From positions 186,001 to 250,000 of the forward strand of contig JBEWZL010000056.1 in the NCBI GenBank assembly GCA_045837725.1: 64,000 nt of DNA, written 5' to 3'. Both the position numbers and the translations under genes were made by a program. The notes under the pieces are model-generated. The model made no database searches, was not told where the DNA came from, and was given only the letters and a program-made list of their open reading frames with translations. This DNA comes from Vermamoeba vermiformis (lineage: Eukaryota; Tubulinea; Echinamoebida). Below, one piece after another: positions 51,554-63,189 of this stretch (position 1 is the stretch's first letter; each line of letters starts with the position of its first letter).

Positions 51554-54535
51554 ATGGCTAAAAGAAAAATAAAAGATATCTCCACCCACGAAGAAGGACC
51601 AGAGACCAAGAAAATCAAGCTGGATGAGGTAAAATAATTTTTTGCGAAAATACTCTACATTTATTTTAGAAAATCAACGCCATTTAGTATTATCGTTAGC
51701 TGCTATAAAAATTAATTTTGATTTTTAACTCTTCTTGGAAAGGTAACCCTAGAACCACATCCACAATGCTCTTTCTCCGCCCTGCCATTGGAGATCATCA
51801 GCGAATATATTTTCAAATATTTCGACTTCCAGAAGTGCCTCGAATTACTCGTCCTCGTTTGCAAACAGTGGCATCTGGCAGCACAAGTGTCAACCATGCA
51901 CAAACAGCTCGTAGTGCACATATTAGACAATATGGACTCTATAGGCTCCGTATTATCAACGTATGGCGTGAACACGTTAATACTAAATCCAACTAACAAG
52001 GAGGCTACTTTACGAGATTTGGCTCAGATGCTGAATGCGGTGCCGAAACTGACAACACTAGTGTGCAAGGCCGGTAGTGCCATAAGCCACGAAATAGAAG
52101 GTGCTCGATATTCAAAGGCACCACAAGACAATGAATCTACTTTCGAGCATATCAAAACGCTGTCCGTCGCTCAGCTCAAGACTATGCAGCTGCTAACAAA
52201 ATTCCCAAACCTCACTCAACTCAAAATAGAATCGTTGTGGACGGCGTACAGCACATATAGACCACCAGCTAAAGTCGTGTACCCAACTGTGACCGAACTG
52301 GAACTGAACGCCCAGCACGGCTCGGCATTGGAAAGCATCACAGATAGTTTTCCAGGCTTGAAGACGCTATTTGTCAATGACATGGGCGGCACTGTTGCGC
52401 TACGATTTCTTGATGCAATCACCGAGAATCACGGCGTTAAAGTTATTTTGAATCGAGATCCACATAACTTGACGGCCCTGTCGTACGTCGATTACTTCAA
52501 TGCCTGTGGACGTACTCCGTTGCAGTATTTTATCGAAAAAAAGGACAATAATAAGGTCAAGGAAGTACTAACAAAGTATACTAATGAAACATACGAACGA
52601 GACCTGCTCATGCGCCAACCACAGTTCAAATTTCCAACGAGACACACGTACTTTCAGTCCCATACTTCTGAAGTCAAAAAGTCCTCGCTGTCAAATGAAA
52701 TGATCTTCACGTTAGTCGAGAATGGTGGTCTCGGTTATTGGAGTGCCCTGTACTTGATTTCAGACGTCGGCACAGTAAAGAAGACTCTGATGTTGGCCAA
52801 TCAGCATCGACCTGTGCCCTCCGAGGCCCTCAAAGCAATGGCAAAACTGAATTGTCACCTATCAGTACCTGTCAATCAAATAGCAGACCTCGTTGGCGAA
52901 GACACGTTCAAAGAAATCGCGACAGTTAGAGACAACCAAGGCAACACGCTGCTGCACTTACTGGCGCGCAAAAGCGCCAACTTGCCGGTGTACTGGGACC
53001 ATGTGATTCCTTACAGCGACATTCACGCGCTCAACAATAAGCAAGAGAACGCAGCAACGATTGCTTTTCATGCCAGACATTGGATGTGTTGGCAAATGCT
53101 AGTAGAACAAGGTACTGCAATCCAACAAGAAAAGTACATACAAGATCTCGCGAGCACGAGACATTTGTTGACGTGGATCTTGAACACTGCAACGTCGTTT
53201 AGAATTATGAAGTACTTCAAGGAGTCCAGCAGCTATCTGCAGACCATGTTCTTCGAGTTACAACACTTAACTTCCCCACGAAAACACTTTCTATTTAGAA
53301 AACTGATCAAGCTCGGAGTTGACCCAAAGCAATACAACCACCACGGACAATCGCTGCTCAATACCTTGGTCGAACAGACTGCCAATACGTTGATAGAAGA
53401 ATGGGACTGCATTGCTGAATGTGATCTCAACTTGGACGAGCGTGACAGCAGTGGCAGAACGCCACTCATTACCGCGATTAAACTTGGCTTGCTCAAAAAG
53501 GCCAAGTTTCTGCTAGAGAAGGGCGCTAATCCAAACATACATGGCATTACGGCACGTGGCAACAAGATCTATCCTGTGCAATTAGCTCAAACAGTCACGG
53601 ATGATAACGTGATAAACTTACTTGCAGCGCACGGTGCAGACTTCACAATTGAAGACAAAGATGGAAACACGATCATCAACGCAGCTATTACCAAGCACAA
53701 GTTCGTCGACGTCAAAGCTCTAGCTGCACTCGTCTCCATCAACAAACCCAACAAGCACAACATGACACCTCTCGCACAATCCATCTGCATTGCTGATTTG
53801 ACCAAAGTCGAAGCGTGCCTGGCAAGCGGAGCGGATGTCAATCAACTCGCGGGACCACTGCTGCAATCTCCGTTGTTGCTAGCTCTAGAAGCAGATGAGC
53901 AAGCCATTGTGCGGTGTCTTTTGGCAACAGGACGAGTCGACGTGACGCTGAAAGATAAAGCTGGTCGATCATTCATCAATTACTTGCTTCGAACAGAGCC
54001 GCTATGGGAAATTAGTACGCGTCAATGGATGATCAACGATGACTTTAATTCTAACTTTTTATTAGGCCCCGAGATATTAGCGATTATTCCAATCCATTAC
54101 GCGACGCCAAAGAACATTTCATTCGTCAAAACTGAAGTTGAAGCAATTCTCAAGACACCAGAGACATCACACTTTGCCACGAAGATTCTCAAGTTTGCTA
54201 CGAATGATATCACCTTTACGAAGTTCTTCATCGAAGTACTTGGCATTAACGCTAATATTGAGGACTCTAATGGCGACACGATGCTCTCGCTGATCGAATT
54301 TCACGCACGCAAGTCACCTCTAGTAATTGACTTTCTCGTGTCACGTGGTGCAAATGTCAATCATCAGAACAAGCAAAAGAACACGCCATTGATGAAGGCA
54401 ATGGATATTATCGCACGTGACAAAGACGATGAACATGTGCGAGTGCTGCTGAGGAATGGTGCATCCGTCGAACTCAAAAACATTTGGGGTCTTGCTCCCA
54501 TTGACATCGAGCCAACAATCATGAATAAGAAATAA
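51554..54535 (+). CDS. F-box / ankyrin-repeat protein
   Basis: Two exons, join(51554..51628, 51743..54535), 2868 bases, 955 residues. Exon 1 encodes MAKRKIKDISTHEEGPETKKIK, a basic, nuclear-signal-like start. Exon 2 opens with the F-box FSALPLEIISEYIFKYFDFQKC..LVLVCKQWHLAA, then LRR-like text (LTTLVCKAG, LTQLKIESLW), then ankyrin repeats over the C-terminal two thirds: DSSGRTPLITAIKLGLLKKAKFLLEKGANPN, MTPLAQSICIADLTKVEACLASGADVN, KNTPLMKAMDIIARDKDDEHVRVLLRNGA. The architecture indicates an SCF receptor that recruits targets through ankyrins. One intron only, in contrast with most neighbours. Confidence 0.85.
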
Positions 54536-54758
54536 TATCCAACGCGGTAAGTATTTAAACCATTGCCTTATTGTAGCGCAATGGTAGCCTCAAGGCTCTA
54601 TTTTTAATTGAAAATTTAATTGAAAATTGGATGTTTTTTCGAAAGGCGCAATTCTCGTGTGATGTCGTCATGCGCTTGGTATAATTAATACATTTTGCTC
54701 GCATTATTCTTTCTAATAACATTGACTTACTTGATCCAACAAATTCTTAATTCGAACA

Positions 54759-55586
54759 ATGAATACTCAAATCGATTATTCTAAGGTGGGCAATGAGCCT
54801 CAAATCGTAGTTCCTGGCGAAGTAAAGACTACCAAGGTTTGTACAATTAATCTAAGCAAGGTCGAGTGATTGCGTAACAAAACTAACCTGATCTCATGTA
54901 GCAACGCTTGTTAGAAGCAGGATCCAATCTGATCCAATCATTTGCTCCTGTTCGTCAGATCCACATGCACCTTTGTGGATTTGCTTTTTACAAAGACGAT
55001 CCTGAGAGACAAGTCGAGCTGCACCACTTCACATCGGCGCTGAATGATGATGTATTCCAATGCGCAGTATACGACGGCGAAGGATCTTCGGCAAGACTGA
55101 TCGGCATTGAATACGTCATCAGCGAAAAGCTTTTCAAAACTTTGGATGCCGATGAGAAAAAGTACTGGCACTCGCACATGTACGACATCAAGTCTGGTAG
55201 CTTCATTGCGCCTAGAATACCCAATGCCATCGATCATACTCTCGCTCAAGACTTAGCTCTGACCTACGGCAAGACTTGGATTCTCTGGCAAACCGATCGC
55301 GGCGATACTTTGCCTATTGGCGAGCCTAAGCTTATGATGGTCGCTACCAAGGATGGCGAATGGGATCCTAAGCTTTTTGAAAGAAGGTAAGCTCACCCTA
55401 TTAAAATTGCCGGCAAAATGAAAGTTCCGCTTCTTGATCTAACAATAATTTTTGTACAGAGAGGCTAAATATGGCAAACCTGACTATCATAAGGAAACCA
55501 GACAATTAAGAGCGGATTTGAAGTACCCGCCACCTGATGTAAATGCCGACTGGAACCAAAGCTTGCATCCGACTTTCCAATCTTAG
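54759..55586 (+). CDS. DUF1264 (oil-body-associated-like) protein
   Basis: Three exons, join(54759..54836, 54902..55386, 55460..55586), 690 bases, 229 residues. The conserved DUF1264 text is plain: VRQIHMHLCGFAFYKDDPERQVELHHF, DVFQCAVYDGEGSSARLIGIEYVIS, KKYWHSHMYDIKSGSFIAPRIP. Members include plant oil-body-associated proteins and fungal and bacterial homologues; biochemistry is not settled. No signal peptide or membrane segment. The His residues of HLCGFAF, ELHHF and WHSH are well placed for metal binding, which is inference. Confidence 0.9.
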
Positions 55587-55791
55587 ATCCGCTGTTTAAT
55601 GCCCTCTCATACATGGACCCACGATGAAAGAGGTCTTGTAAATAAACAGTTTAAAATGATCTTCATAATAATGTTTGATCTGTCGCGCTCAATTCCCAGA
55701 ACTGCAGTTCATCGCGCAAAAAAATAATTCGGCTTTTTTTCATCATTCGAAGCGACTAAGACCTCAAATGACTTAAGTCGCGCTACATCAC

Positions 55792-58700
55792 ATGGACGCT
55801 AATCGTGCCGTACCAACGGTGGCACATCCAGTTTTACCTGGCTTGCCAGCGTTATTAAATCCACCAATGATGAATTTAAATCAAAATTCTCCTATTAATA
55901 TATTACGGCCTCAAATGCCACTACCAATACCAACACAATTCACCCCACCCACAGTGCTTCCTGGCCTCACAAATCCACTTGCCCCATCCACCAACGCTTT
56001 CCCTCAAATTCAACCCAGACCAGTCCCAGTTAATACCAATACAATTACTAGTGCTAGAGTAGCACCTAGTGCATCAACCACTATACCAGCTGAGGGTCCA
56101 GTCCCAGAACTGTCGTTTATGGAGTTACAAGAGGTTATGACGAAATTAAAAAAAGATCTGAGGACAAAAAAAGGTAATTAATAGGTCAATTATTTTTTTG
56201 CTATCATTATAGGCCTATTTAGAAATTATTAATTAATTATTTTAAAAAATTCTAGAATCCGAATTTCCCTAACTCCGAGCCCGTCTCCGAATTTTAATAT
56301 TTCATTTTGTAGGATTTGCTTCTGCTTGTACTCAAATAACACGCTTAATACCGAAATATCTGAATGGGTAAGTCTTGGTACGAGATCTGCTTAATTTTTT
56401 TAAAATCGACCATTGGTTATATAGCCTTAGCGAAACCATTGCCGGCCCATTTCTTAATTTTAGTTTATCACACGATTAATAACAATATAGAATAGTATAT
56501 AATCGCGTGACTTTGCAGACTAGATCTCACACGTATTGTATTTACTAATATTACTAAAATTAATGTCGCTTTATTTTTGCATTTATTAATTATTCACTCA
56601 GCGAATCAAAGCGCCTGTTCTATGATTCACTAAATATAGCCTCGTTCCGGCTGGGCAAACCTGGATTCTCAGTAGCAGCTGCAAAACCCATGTTTTTGGC
56701 TGCTTATGAACACAGACACCACCTAACACCTGGTACGTTATTAATATACCTTATTAATTAAGGAGACAATACAGGACCGACGAACAACGATTAGACAGAT
56801 CTAATAATAAATCTTATTAAAATTTCCTTTTTTGGATCTGTCATGGTGCTTCAAGATTCGCTGACTCGTTTATATCATATCATAATAAAATATGGTATTA
56901 ATGATCATAATTATAGGCTACAGGAAAAATGTTGAGGAATGGAAAGCGACGGTAGAAAAAATGGACGACAACGCTGTACGTATTATTAACGATTAAAAGT
57001 CACTAATAACGTTATAATATATTATTAAAAACATTATTATAATAATTTTATTTTTATTACAGACCGCGGCAGTGCCACAAACTACCGCGACAGCAGGTCG
57101 GTTTGGAAATGCACCCGTACGAAGGACACCCGCGCAGTAAGTCCAATTACTATTGCTTTATTTTTAGACCGGGACCTAATTACTAAATATGGTAATTGTA
57201 GTGGTCACTCGTCTCGCGGAGGACTGACGGGCATTTTGCAATCGTTGATGTCATCCATGCGTGATGAGGATTCAGACAGCGACAACAGTCACCACGGACA
57301 GTATTTGTGCACGTGTGGACGATATCACCCCGTAGATCACGCGTCATCTGATTCAGAGGACACAAGTATGGCATGTAAGTTCATTCTAGAAAATTTACGA
57401 AACCACATCCGATTCCAAATACAACAAATTATTTAATATTAGATACTAACAGTATTAATGTAGTGGTGAATGCATTCAATGGCCGGAGTCCGTTAGAATT
57501 ACTGTTTGGCAATCAATTGATGGGCCTACAGGGCGGCGGAGATAAAAAGACCGAGTCAATTCCGTTCACTGAATATCCGTACTGCGAATACGAATCAATT
57601 GTTTATGGACCATTCAAAGTATTCACACGCCAAGAGAATCAAATGCAATTGGCTTTTTCGCTGTCAACAGACGTTATGACCAAGTACGCAAGATCTGATT
57701 TCAGATATTACGAACAACGTTATTAATCATTACTATTGTTGTATTATAGAATAAGAACCAATCTCGGGTCATATCAACTGCGATTGTGTTGCAGTGACGA
57801 TGCCAGGCCCTATCAAAATATCCGCGCCCCTGCTGTCCTGCACTTTGCACTCAATTCTATGGACGTGAATATGAACTTTGTACGTACCTCTTCTATTGTT
57901 GCAATATACTAGGCAGGTACTAACTATTCATCATGATAGATTAACGGAGTCGATGAAATACTCGGCATAGATGTCACGTCAAGGTGCAGATCCGTGAACA
58001 ATTTGGTGATCACGAGATTTTCAAATTGGGGACTTTTCGTAAGTGTTAGTTATATGGTTAGTATTCTATATTAATATATACTAGGGCAATATGTCATTCA
58101 GCATTAAACTTGCAAAAGTCAATACAATTGACGCGCTAAAAGAAAGAATTGCAAAAGAGAAAATGCAGCCTTACAACGTCTGCTTTGACAAAGGTACGGA
58201 TTTTCAGCTTTATAATAACGAGTATATTAATAATCTCTTATTATTTTTTAGTATCAAAATCGTTCCAAGGTGATAATGACATCGTAGAAGTCAGCTTAAA
58301 ATTTTCGCTGCGGTGCCCGTTGAGTTTAATGCGCATTGAATTGCCTATTAAAGGCAAGGACTGCAAACACATTCAAGTAAGTATAAATCCTTATTATAAT
58401 AATGATCTACGTAAAATGATGGAGTAGTTGTTGGATGTGGCGCGGCAAAAAAATTCATCGGTATGACAGTTAGATTAATTATATTATTTGTATAGTGCTT
58501 CGACGCGAATTCGTATCTGCAAATTAACAAAAATCATCCAAAATTCGACTGTCCAGTGTGCAACAAGAAAGTTTCTTTCAGCTCGTTGATTGTGGATTCG
58601 TATTTCTTGAAGATTCTGGGAGAAGTACAGAGTCAGCCTGATGTTGATGAAGTGCTGATATTACCTGATGGCACGTATAATATAGTACCGCCTAAAGAGG

Positions 58701-59025
58701 AAAAGAGTTCAGATGAGGACAGTTACAGCGAATCCGTTGGCAGGAAAAGAAAAATCGATCAAGTCATTGGAAACGCCGCGCCAATCGAACCGAACAAACG
58801 ACAAAGTAAGTTTAATACTTTATTATATTATCAAAACTAGTTTTTGAAATTTTCGCGATCGGATCTGAAATTGAATTTTATTGCGTTTCGTAGTATTATA
58901 ATATAATATTATTATAGTATTGTTACTTTTCTTACATTAAAGATTTGATATGTCAAGAAGAATAAGACTTGAAACTAATTTGAATTCTCTTAGAAACGGC
59001 GCCAGATGTCATTGAACTCGATTAA
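55792..59025 (+). CDS. PIAS/Siz-type SUMO E3 ligase
   Basis: About twelve exons; start MDANRAVPTVAHPVLPG, a Pro-rich N-terminus. A SAP-like or helical part is followed by Asp/Ser/His-rich text (EDSDSDNSHHGQ), then a PINIT-like domain (YCEYESIVYGPFKV, YQLRLCCSDDARP). The SP-RING lies in exons near 58.3-58.6 kb: [26 protein letters not shown] followed by FDCPVCNKKV, with the Cys-x-Cys/His spacing of the MIZ zinc finger. The C-terminus carries a Ser/Asp/Glu stretch, KRKIDQV and a final exon (from 58993) ending DVIELD, a probable SUMO-interacting motif. Family role: transfers SUMO from Ubc9 to nuclear targets. Stop TAA at 59023-59025. Confidence 0.85.
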
Positions 59026-59223
59026 GGAGTTCAGGCTTATTAAATTGTGTTAATAGAACGCGGTTGTATATGTACATACCACATCGAATAAATACGACCG
59101 TAATGTAACTTTACCAAGCAAATCTGCGCTACTTTATCGAGATCTGTTATGGTCGATATAAATATAGACCGTAATTGTAAATGGTCCATATATATTTATA
59201 GCATCTTATATAAGCATAAAGGA

Positions 59224-59260
59224 ATTTTGTACCCCTTTTCCCATCCCAGTTCATTTTTTT
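59224..59260 (+). promoter_or_regulatory. Upstream element A of candidate RNA gene
   Basis: TTTTGTACCCC, a C-rich CCCATCCCA word and a T-run, repeated in nearly the same form at 59721-59756. By position it resembles a proximal element of a snRNA/Pol III promoter. Inference from the duplication only. Confidence 0.45.
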
Positions 59261-59268
59261 AAACTTTA

Positions 59269-59434
59269 GGAGGCGCAGACGTGCGCGAGCGCAACATCCG
59301 CACTAACAAAAATTGTGACAGGGACAACACCATACGGTGAAGCCCAACCGATGTCGCACTCCGAGTGCAAGAGGAGCGCAACGACCGACCTAGAGATGCC
59401 TTCTTGATCACATCTCTACTGTCTAGGTAAGTAT
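59269..59434 (+). ncRNA. Candidate structured RNA A
   Basis: GC-rich block in AT-rich surroundings, beginning after element A. Hairpins visible: CACC-ATAC-GGTG near 59328, GCACT-CCG-AGTGC at 59356-59368, and AGAGATG (59392-59398) with CATCTCT (59411-59417). No U1, U2, U4, U5, U6, SRP or tRNA consensus recognised. Ends and class unknown. Confidence 0.45.
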
Positions 59435-59720
59435 GAACTATCAAGGTGTCGTTTTTGCTTTTTTGTGCTTGATCCGCGATAAAAGTGTTGTGGGACTGGT
59501 TGCACGTTGCACAAAGGGTTTAGAAAAGTACGGACGCGTACTGACGAAGCAAGAAAAACCATCGTTTACCATAGCTAATGCTAAGAAAAATACCAACGTG
59601 CAATGCGATGATTGCGCTGTAAGGTTATTGTAATTTAATATTAAATAGCTATAAACGTTAATACGTTATGTATTATAGCACTCTAATATGAGGAAACCTA
59701 TTGTCATTTAATAAAACTAA

Positions 59721-59756
59721 TTTTTGTACCCCATCCCAACCCCGTCATTTTTTTTG
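59721..59756 (+). promoter_or_regulatory. Upstream element B of candidate RNA gene
   Basis: TTTTTGTACCCC then CCCAACCCCG and an eight-to-nine base T-run; counterpart of the element at 59224. Confidence 0.45.
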
Positions 59757-59761
59757 TTAAT

Positions 59762-59955
59762 TAGAGGAACCCATTAATAGGGTGTTCCAGAAATTGGGCC
59801 ACGGCGGTGCCGAAGCCCACTGCTTAGGGAATGTAGTTTTCAACTAGCAATAACTTCGAATCTGCCGAAACATCATGTTCCGAAGTAACCGCCCCAAGCG
59901 CAAGGATGAAAAGAATAGAGCGTGATGGAACGGTATTTATGTTGTAGAATGGTGG
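59762..59955 (+). ncRNA. Candidate structured RNA B
   Basis: Begins with hairpin GGAACCC (59766-59772) / GGGTGTTCC (59780-59788), then a second, TGGGC (59795-59799) / GCCCA (59815-59819), which encloses CGGC-GGT-GCCG with a two-base symmetric bulge. Sits the same distance behind its upstream element as RNA A. Primary sequences of A and B differ, so the two may be distinct small RNAs under the same promoter type. Class unknown. Confidence 0.45.
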
Positions 59956-60322
59956 AAATTGTTATGGGTCTGGCCAGGTTTGAAAAAGAAGCGAGTTTTT
60001 GAGAACGAATCCGCGATAAATAATAGAATCGGCACAGAAAATGCTAAAAATTCATTTTGTACGTATTTTATACCTAACACCACACGTCCATATGGCTCGA
60101 ATATTTATCACTCTCTTAGAATTGCTGTATTGTTTGTAACCGATCCTGTTTTGATCTGTCTTCAAAATTCATAGTTCTCGTGCAAACTACTTCTGCAGCG
60201 CTAAAATAATATGTACACTATATTGTAATGCTTATTTGATGTTATTAGCGATTCGATAAGGGTGTGTTGTTGAATTGTCTAATAAAATAATTATTCAAAT
60301 AATTTTCTTACAAACAACCACA

Positions 60323-60817
60323 ATGGGTCGTATGGGAGTGAAAAAAGTCCGTGCCGTTGAGGAATGGGCTTACTTCAGGTACAGTATTGTTATTATGGTC
60401 ATGGAGTTGATTTTATGATTTATTTGGAAGATCGAAGATATTTATTGGATGTCGACTGCTTGGTAGTTAATAATATTTAATAATTATAGGGAAAATACTG
60501 GTTTGTTCTGGAAGCCTAGTGGACGAACATTTGTTCATTTAGCTGTATTTTTGGGTATTGTGCCGTATCTGACTTACAAATGGGTCAAGGCTGACCAAGT
60601 AAGTGTAATTTTCATTTTTAAATTAAATATGCGTTTAATATTAATAATAATACGTAAATACGATTTTTTGATCGTAAAATAAAATATTAGAGCGAATTAT
60701 TAATTTTTCTGCATCAAGATCACGAAGTCCAACAAGCTTGGTTTCCCCACTAACCTTGTCGATGGTGAAATGAAAATCAAAATGCCCGACCAAGCTACTC
60801 CTCGCTATCCTCTATAA
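60323..60817 (+). CDS. NADH dehydrogenase subunit NDUFB4/B15-like
   Basis: Three exons, join(60323..60378, 60490..60598, 60719..60817), 264 bases, 87 residues. The text VEEWAYFRENTGLFW...GRTFVHLAVFLGIVPYLTYKWVKAD fits the single-helix B15 subunit of mitochondrial complex I. In plant B15 a WxxARENLxxxFRWTRRN segment precedes a similar helix ending PYLVYK. Family role: accessory subunit of the membrane arm. Small size makes the call probable rather than sure. Confidence 0.65.
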
Positions 60818-61271
60818 AGCACTTGTACAAAATCTGGATCGGTTCGTTCAAAAACCTTTTCAAAAACAGAAATTTATATGTAATAAATTATATCATTCAT
60901 ATTGTTATTATTTTAGCAGATTTACAGTCTATAACGACGTAGAATCAATTTTACACGAGAGAATTCGGATCGCGCAGATCTGCCCAACTTTCACTACTTC
61001 TAACAATTATGATGTTAGTGATACCAATCGCGATTATATCAGAGACACTAGGTGTCGGCTAGATACTATCTTTAACAATAACAACGTTGCAGCTGCCGAT
61101 GTAAGGCCAGCACAATATGTGTTAGCACGTGCTTCGAAATTTCGGTCAAATTTTGTGAATTGGCCGAAAAAACTCTCTCGGAATAGCTTTACTGCCCTGC
61201 CTCCGCTCCACGGAGTCTATTTAACAGTTTACATTAACAGCTCAGTATAATGTATTATTCTACTAACAAAG
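60818..61271. other. Intergenic, no gene recognised
   Basis: Between two co-directional genes; a frame at 61248 overlapping the next start is a shadow. No RNA fold noticed. Confidence 0.45.
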
Positions 61272-61863
61272 ATGAAAAACGAGTTGCTGATCTTGAACGC
61301 TACTGCCCAGCTGGGCTTCGCCGTGTTGCTAGGATGGACCATGAGTCTATTTTATGCAGTTAGTGGTACTCAAGTACTCATTTTCAAGAGCAAAACGAAG
61401 TAAGTTTCAAGGGACCTTGGGATTTACTCGTGATCCACTAACCAACGATCGTTTCAGACTTACAAAAGCTCATATCGACTTTTTAATGATGGCTATACTA
61501 CAATACGCACTATCTGCCGCCTTAAACCCGTTGCCTAACTTAATCGTATTACCTTTTGTTATCAGTACGTTTCGTGCATTTAAAGCACCTCTCCGTCATC
61601 ACTAATCCATAATTAGGCTCATGGATAGGCCCTTCTATGTTTATAGTCTCCTCTGTGTCTATTGGTGCTGAACGACATCGTGTTTATCAAGCGTACGTAC
61701 AATAATTTATTACAATTAAATTATTACGGTACTTGAGCACGTCTTGTTGCCACATCAGTACTAATCGATATTTACAAATAGTATTAGCGTCGTTGGATTC
61801 ATTTTAATGACGTACTCCGTTTACCACCTGATCTGCTTCGTCTTCTTCGGTTTACAAAGCTGA
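61272..61863 (+). CDS. Small four-helix membrane protein, copy 1
   Basis: Four exons, join(61272..61399, 61458..61564, 61617..61692, 61782..61863), 393 bases, 130 residues. Begins MKNELLILNATAQLGFAVLLGW and continues LTKAHIDFLMMAILQYAL. Four hydrophobic helices; no signal cleavage. It aligns with the gene at 63190, and the first three exons have exactly the same lengths (128, 107, 76). The Gly-rich first helix and the KAHIDxLMM segment in helix 2 recall the hydroxylaminobenzene-mutase/styrene-oxide-isomerase group, where a His in that place binds haem. That is a suggestion only. Confidence 0.8.
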
Positions 61864-62189
61864 CGTTGTACCTACGAGTGTAATATAATATGTATTATAT
61901 AATTACATATTGCATCTTAAGATAGATAGGCACTAATGACGTAGCCAATAAAATCCGCACACGCTTCAAAATCATTCTTCATTATTTATTGCCTCCGGCA
62001 GTTTAAGTTGTTACGGTCATCTAAATTTGGAAGATTTGCTGTAGAATCGGCAGCCAGTAATATTTTTGTATAGATATTCGTTGAAAATGAGCGGTACACG
62101 TGACTTTTCTGAGACGAAAAAAACTTAAGTTTTGTTAACTTCTTTATTTGTACTATTTGTAGCTCAGCCCACAACTCTTGCCATATACA
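61864..62189. other. Intergenic, no gene recognised
   Basis: Short spacer holding the 3' end of copy 1 and the promoter of the cysteine-rich gene. No other signal seen. Confidence 0.4.
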
Positions 62190-62798
62190 ATGCGTGCGTT
62201 TTATATATTTTGGGGAATATTTTTGCTTGGTGCAACGAACGCGGCTTGGTTATCCACTAGATCTTGCAAAGGAGGCTATATTTGGGGGCCTGTGACTGTA
62301 GATAATGGCAACTGCGTGCCTGGATATTTCCCTGAAAACGACGATCGATTGCTAGTCTCTTGCAGCAAAGGCGAAATTCAAACTTTCAGATGCGTGGATT
62401 CTAATTGCCAGAACTGCCAAAAACTGCGCAATATTATCGCAGAGAATGGAGTATGCACCAACAGCACTACAGATCCTAATTATATTTACCATTGCTCAAA
62501 CAACCCGCTGGATTTCAGACAGATCGTCGGTTCGTACTACTACATGACCGAAGACTTCTTCGCATCCAATGCCACAAAATGCAGAAGCGATCCTTGGCGC
62601 ACCGTAGTTCGACCTGTTGGCGAGTGTTATGATGGCACTTACAATGATAACTACCAATCCATCATTTGCGAAAAATACACTGCGAGAATAATTATGTACA
62701 AAGATCCAGTGTGCCAGACCTACAGGAATGAGGAAGATCATTATTTGCATGAGTGCTCGTACGTGGACGACTACAAAAAATATTGGAATTGTTTTTAA
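62190..62798 (+). CDS. Secreted cysteine-rich protein
   Basis: Single exon, 202 residues from ATG 62190 (MRAFYIFWGIFLLGATNAAW, a signal peptide). The mature part has about 17 Cys spread in short spacings (CVDSNCQNCQKLR, CTNSTTD, CHSN-like, CEKYTAR, CYDGTYND). Several N-glycosylation sites (NST, NAT) are visible. It ends YKKYWNCF. The spacing suggests a disulfide-rich extracellular domain of unknown kind. It is intronless and sits between the two membrane paralogues. AATAAACGG near 62831 may be its poly(A) signal. Function unknown. Confidence 0.75.
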   Translation: MRAFYIFWGIFLLGATNAAWLSTRSCKGGYIWGPVTVDNGNCVPGYFPENDDRLLVSCSKGEIQTFRCVDSNCQNCQKLRNIIAENGVCTNSTTDPNYIYHCSNNPLDFRQIVGSYYYMTEDFFASNATKCRSDPWRTVVRPVGECYDGTYNDNYQSIICEKYTARIIMYKDPVCQTYRNEEDHYLHECSYVDDYKKYWNCF

Positions 62799-63189
62799 GA
62801 AGCCTTCGAAAGATCTCTGTCTAACCTCGATAATAAACGGACAGTGATATGTTATAATGATTTGTATATGCTTGTATTTTTGATTTATAAGGCAACGAAC
62901 AAAAATAACTTGCTTTATTCGTGGATTCGCCAACATTCTATTAGAGCGTCTTGAAGAGGGAAGGAACGGCCACAGGTTAAGTAAAACTTCGACCAAAAAG
63001 CTTCTAGTGCGTACAACATGAGTGCACGAATTCACAAGCCACGGCACCGCTTCGTAAGAATAATGGCTGCTCCGTTCCGCCTTGACGTGCGACAGTAAAG
63101 CATATAAAGTGATTTTTGGCGTCATTATTCTAGTTGTTATTGTTTGTTTAAATACTAACTACTTGCTACACACGAGTTATTAATTAATC
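62799..63189. other. Intergenic, no gene recognised
   Basis: An antisense frame over 62496-63125 runs back through the cysteine-rich gene and has no domain; it is a shadow. Otherwise AT-rich spacer. Confidence 0.45.

Larger units (their letters stand above)
59026..60322. other. Non-coding stretch holding two candidate structured RNAs
   Basis: The 1.3 kb gap has no credible protein. Frames at 59433-59633 and 59959-60174 overlap the RNA candidates' tails and lack homology. Both candidate units are followed by the word ATCCGCGATAAA (59468 and 60010). GAATAAATACG near 59086 is probably the PIAS poly(A) signal. Confidence 0.6.

Noticed and set aside
54570-54605. tRNA D-arm-like word GTAGCGCAATGGTAGCC
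   Set aside because: No acceptor stem, anticodon arm or GGTTCGA T-arm follows. No tRNA was found elsewhere in the window.
59433-59633. Short frame MNYQGVVFAFLCLIRDK
   Set aside because: It begins inside the candidate RNA A block and has no domain; more likely non-coding.
59959-60174. Short frame MLWVWPGLKKKRVFENE
   Set aside because: Lies at the tail of candidate RNA B; no domain or splice structure.
62496-63125. Long minus-strand frame over the cysteine-rich gene
   Set aside because: Antisense to a gene with signal peptide and regular Cys pattern; lacks its own features.
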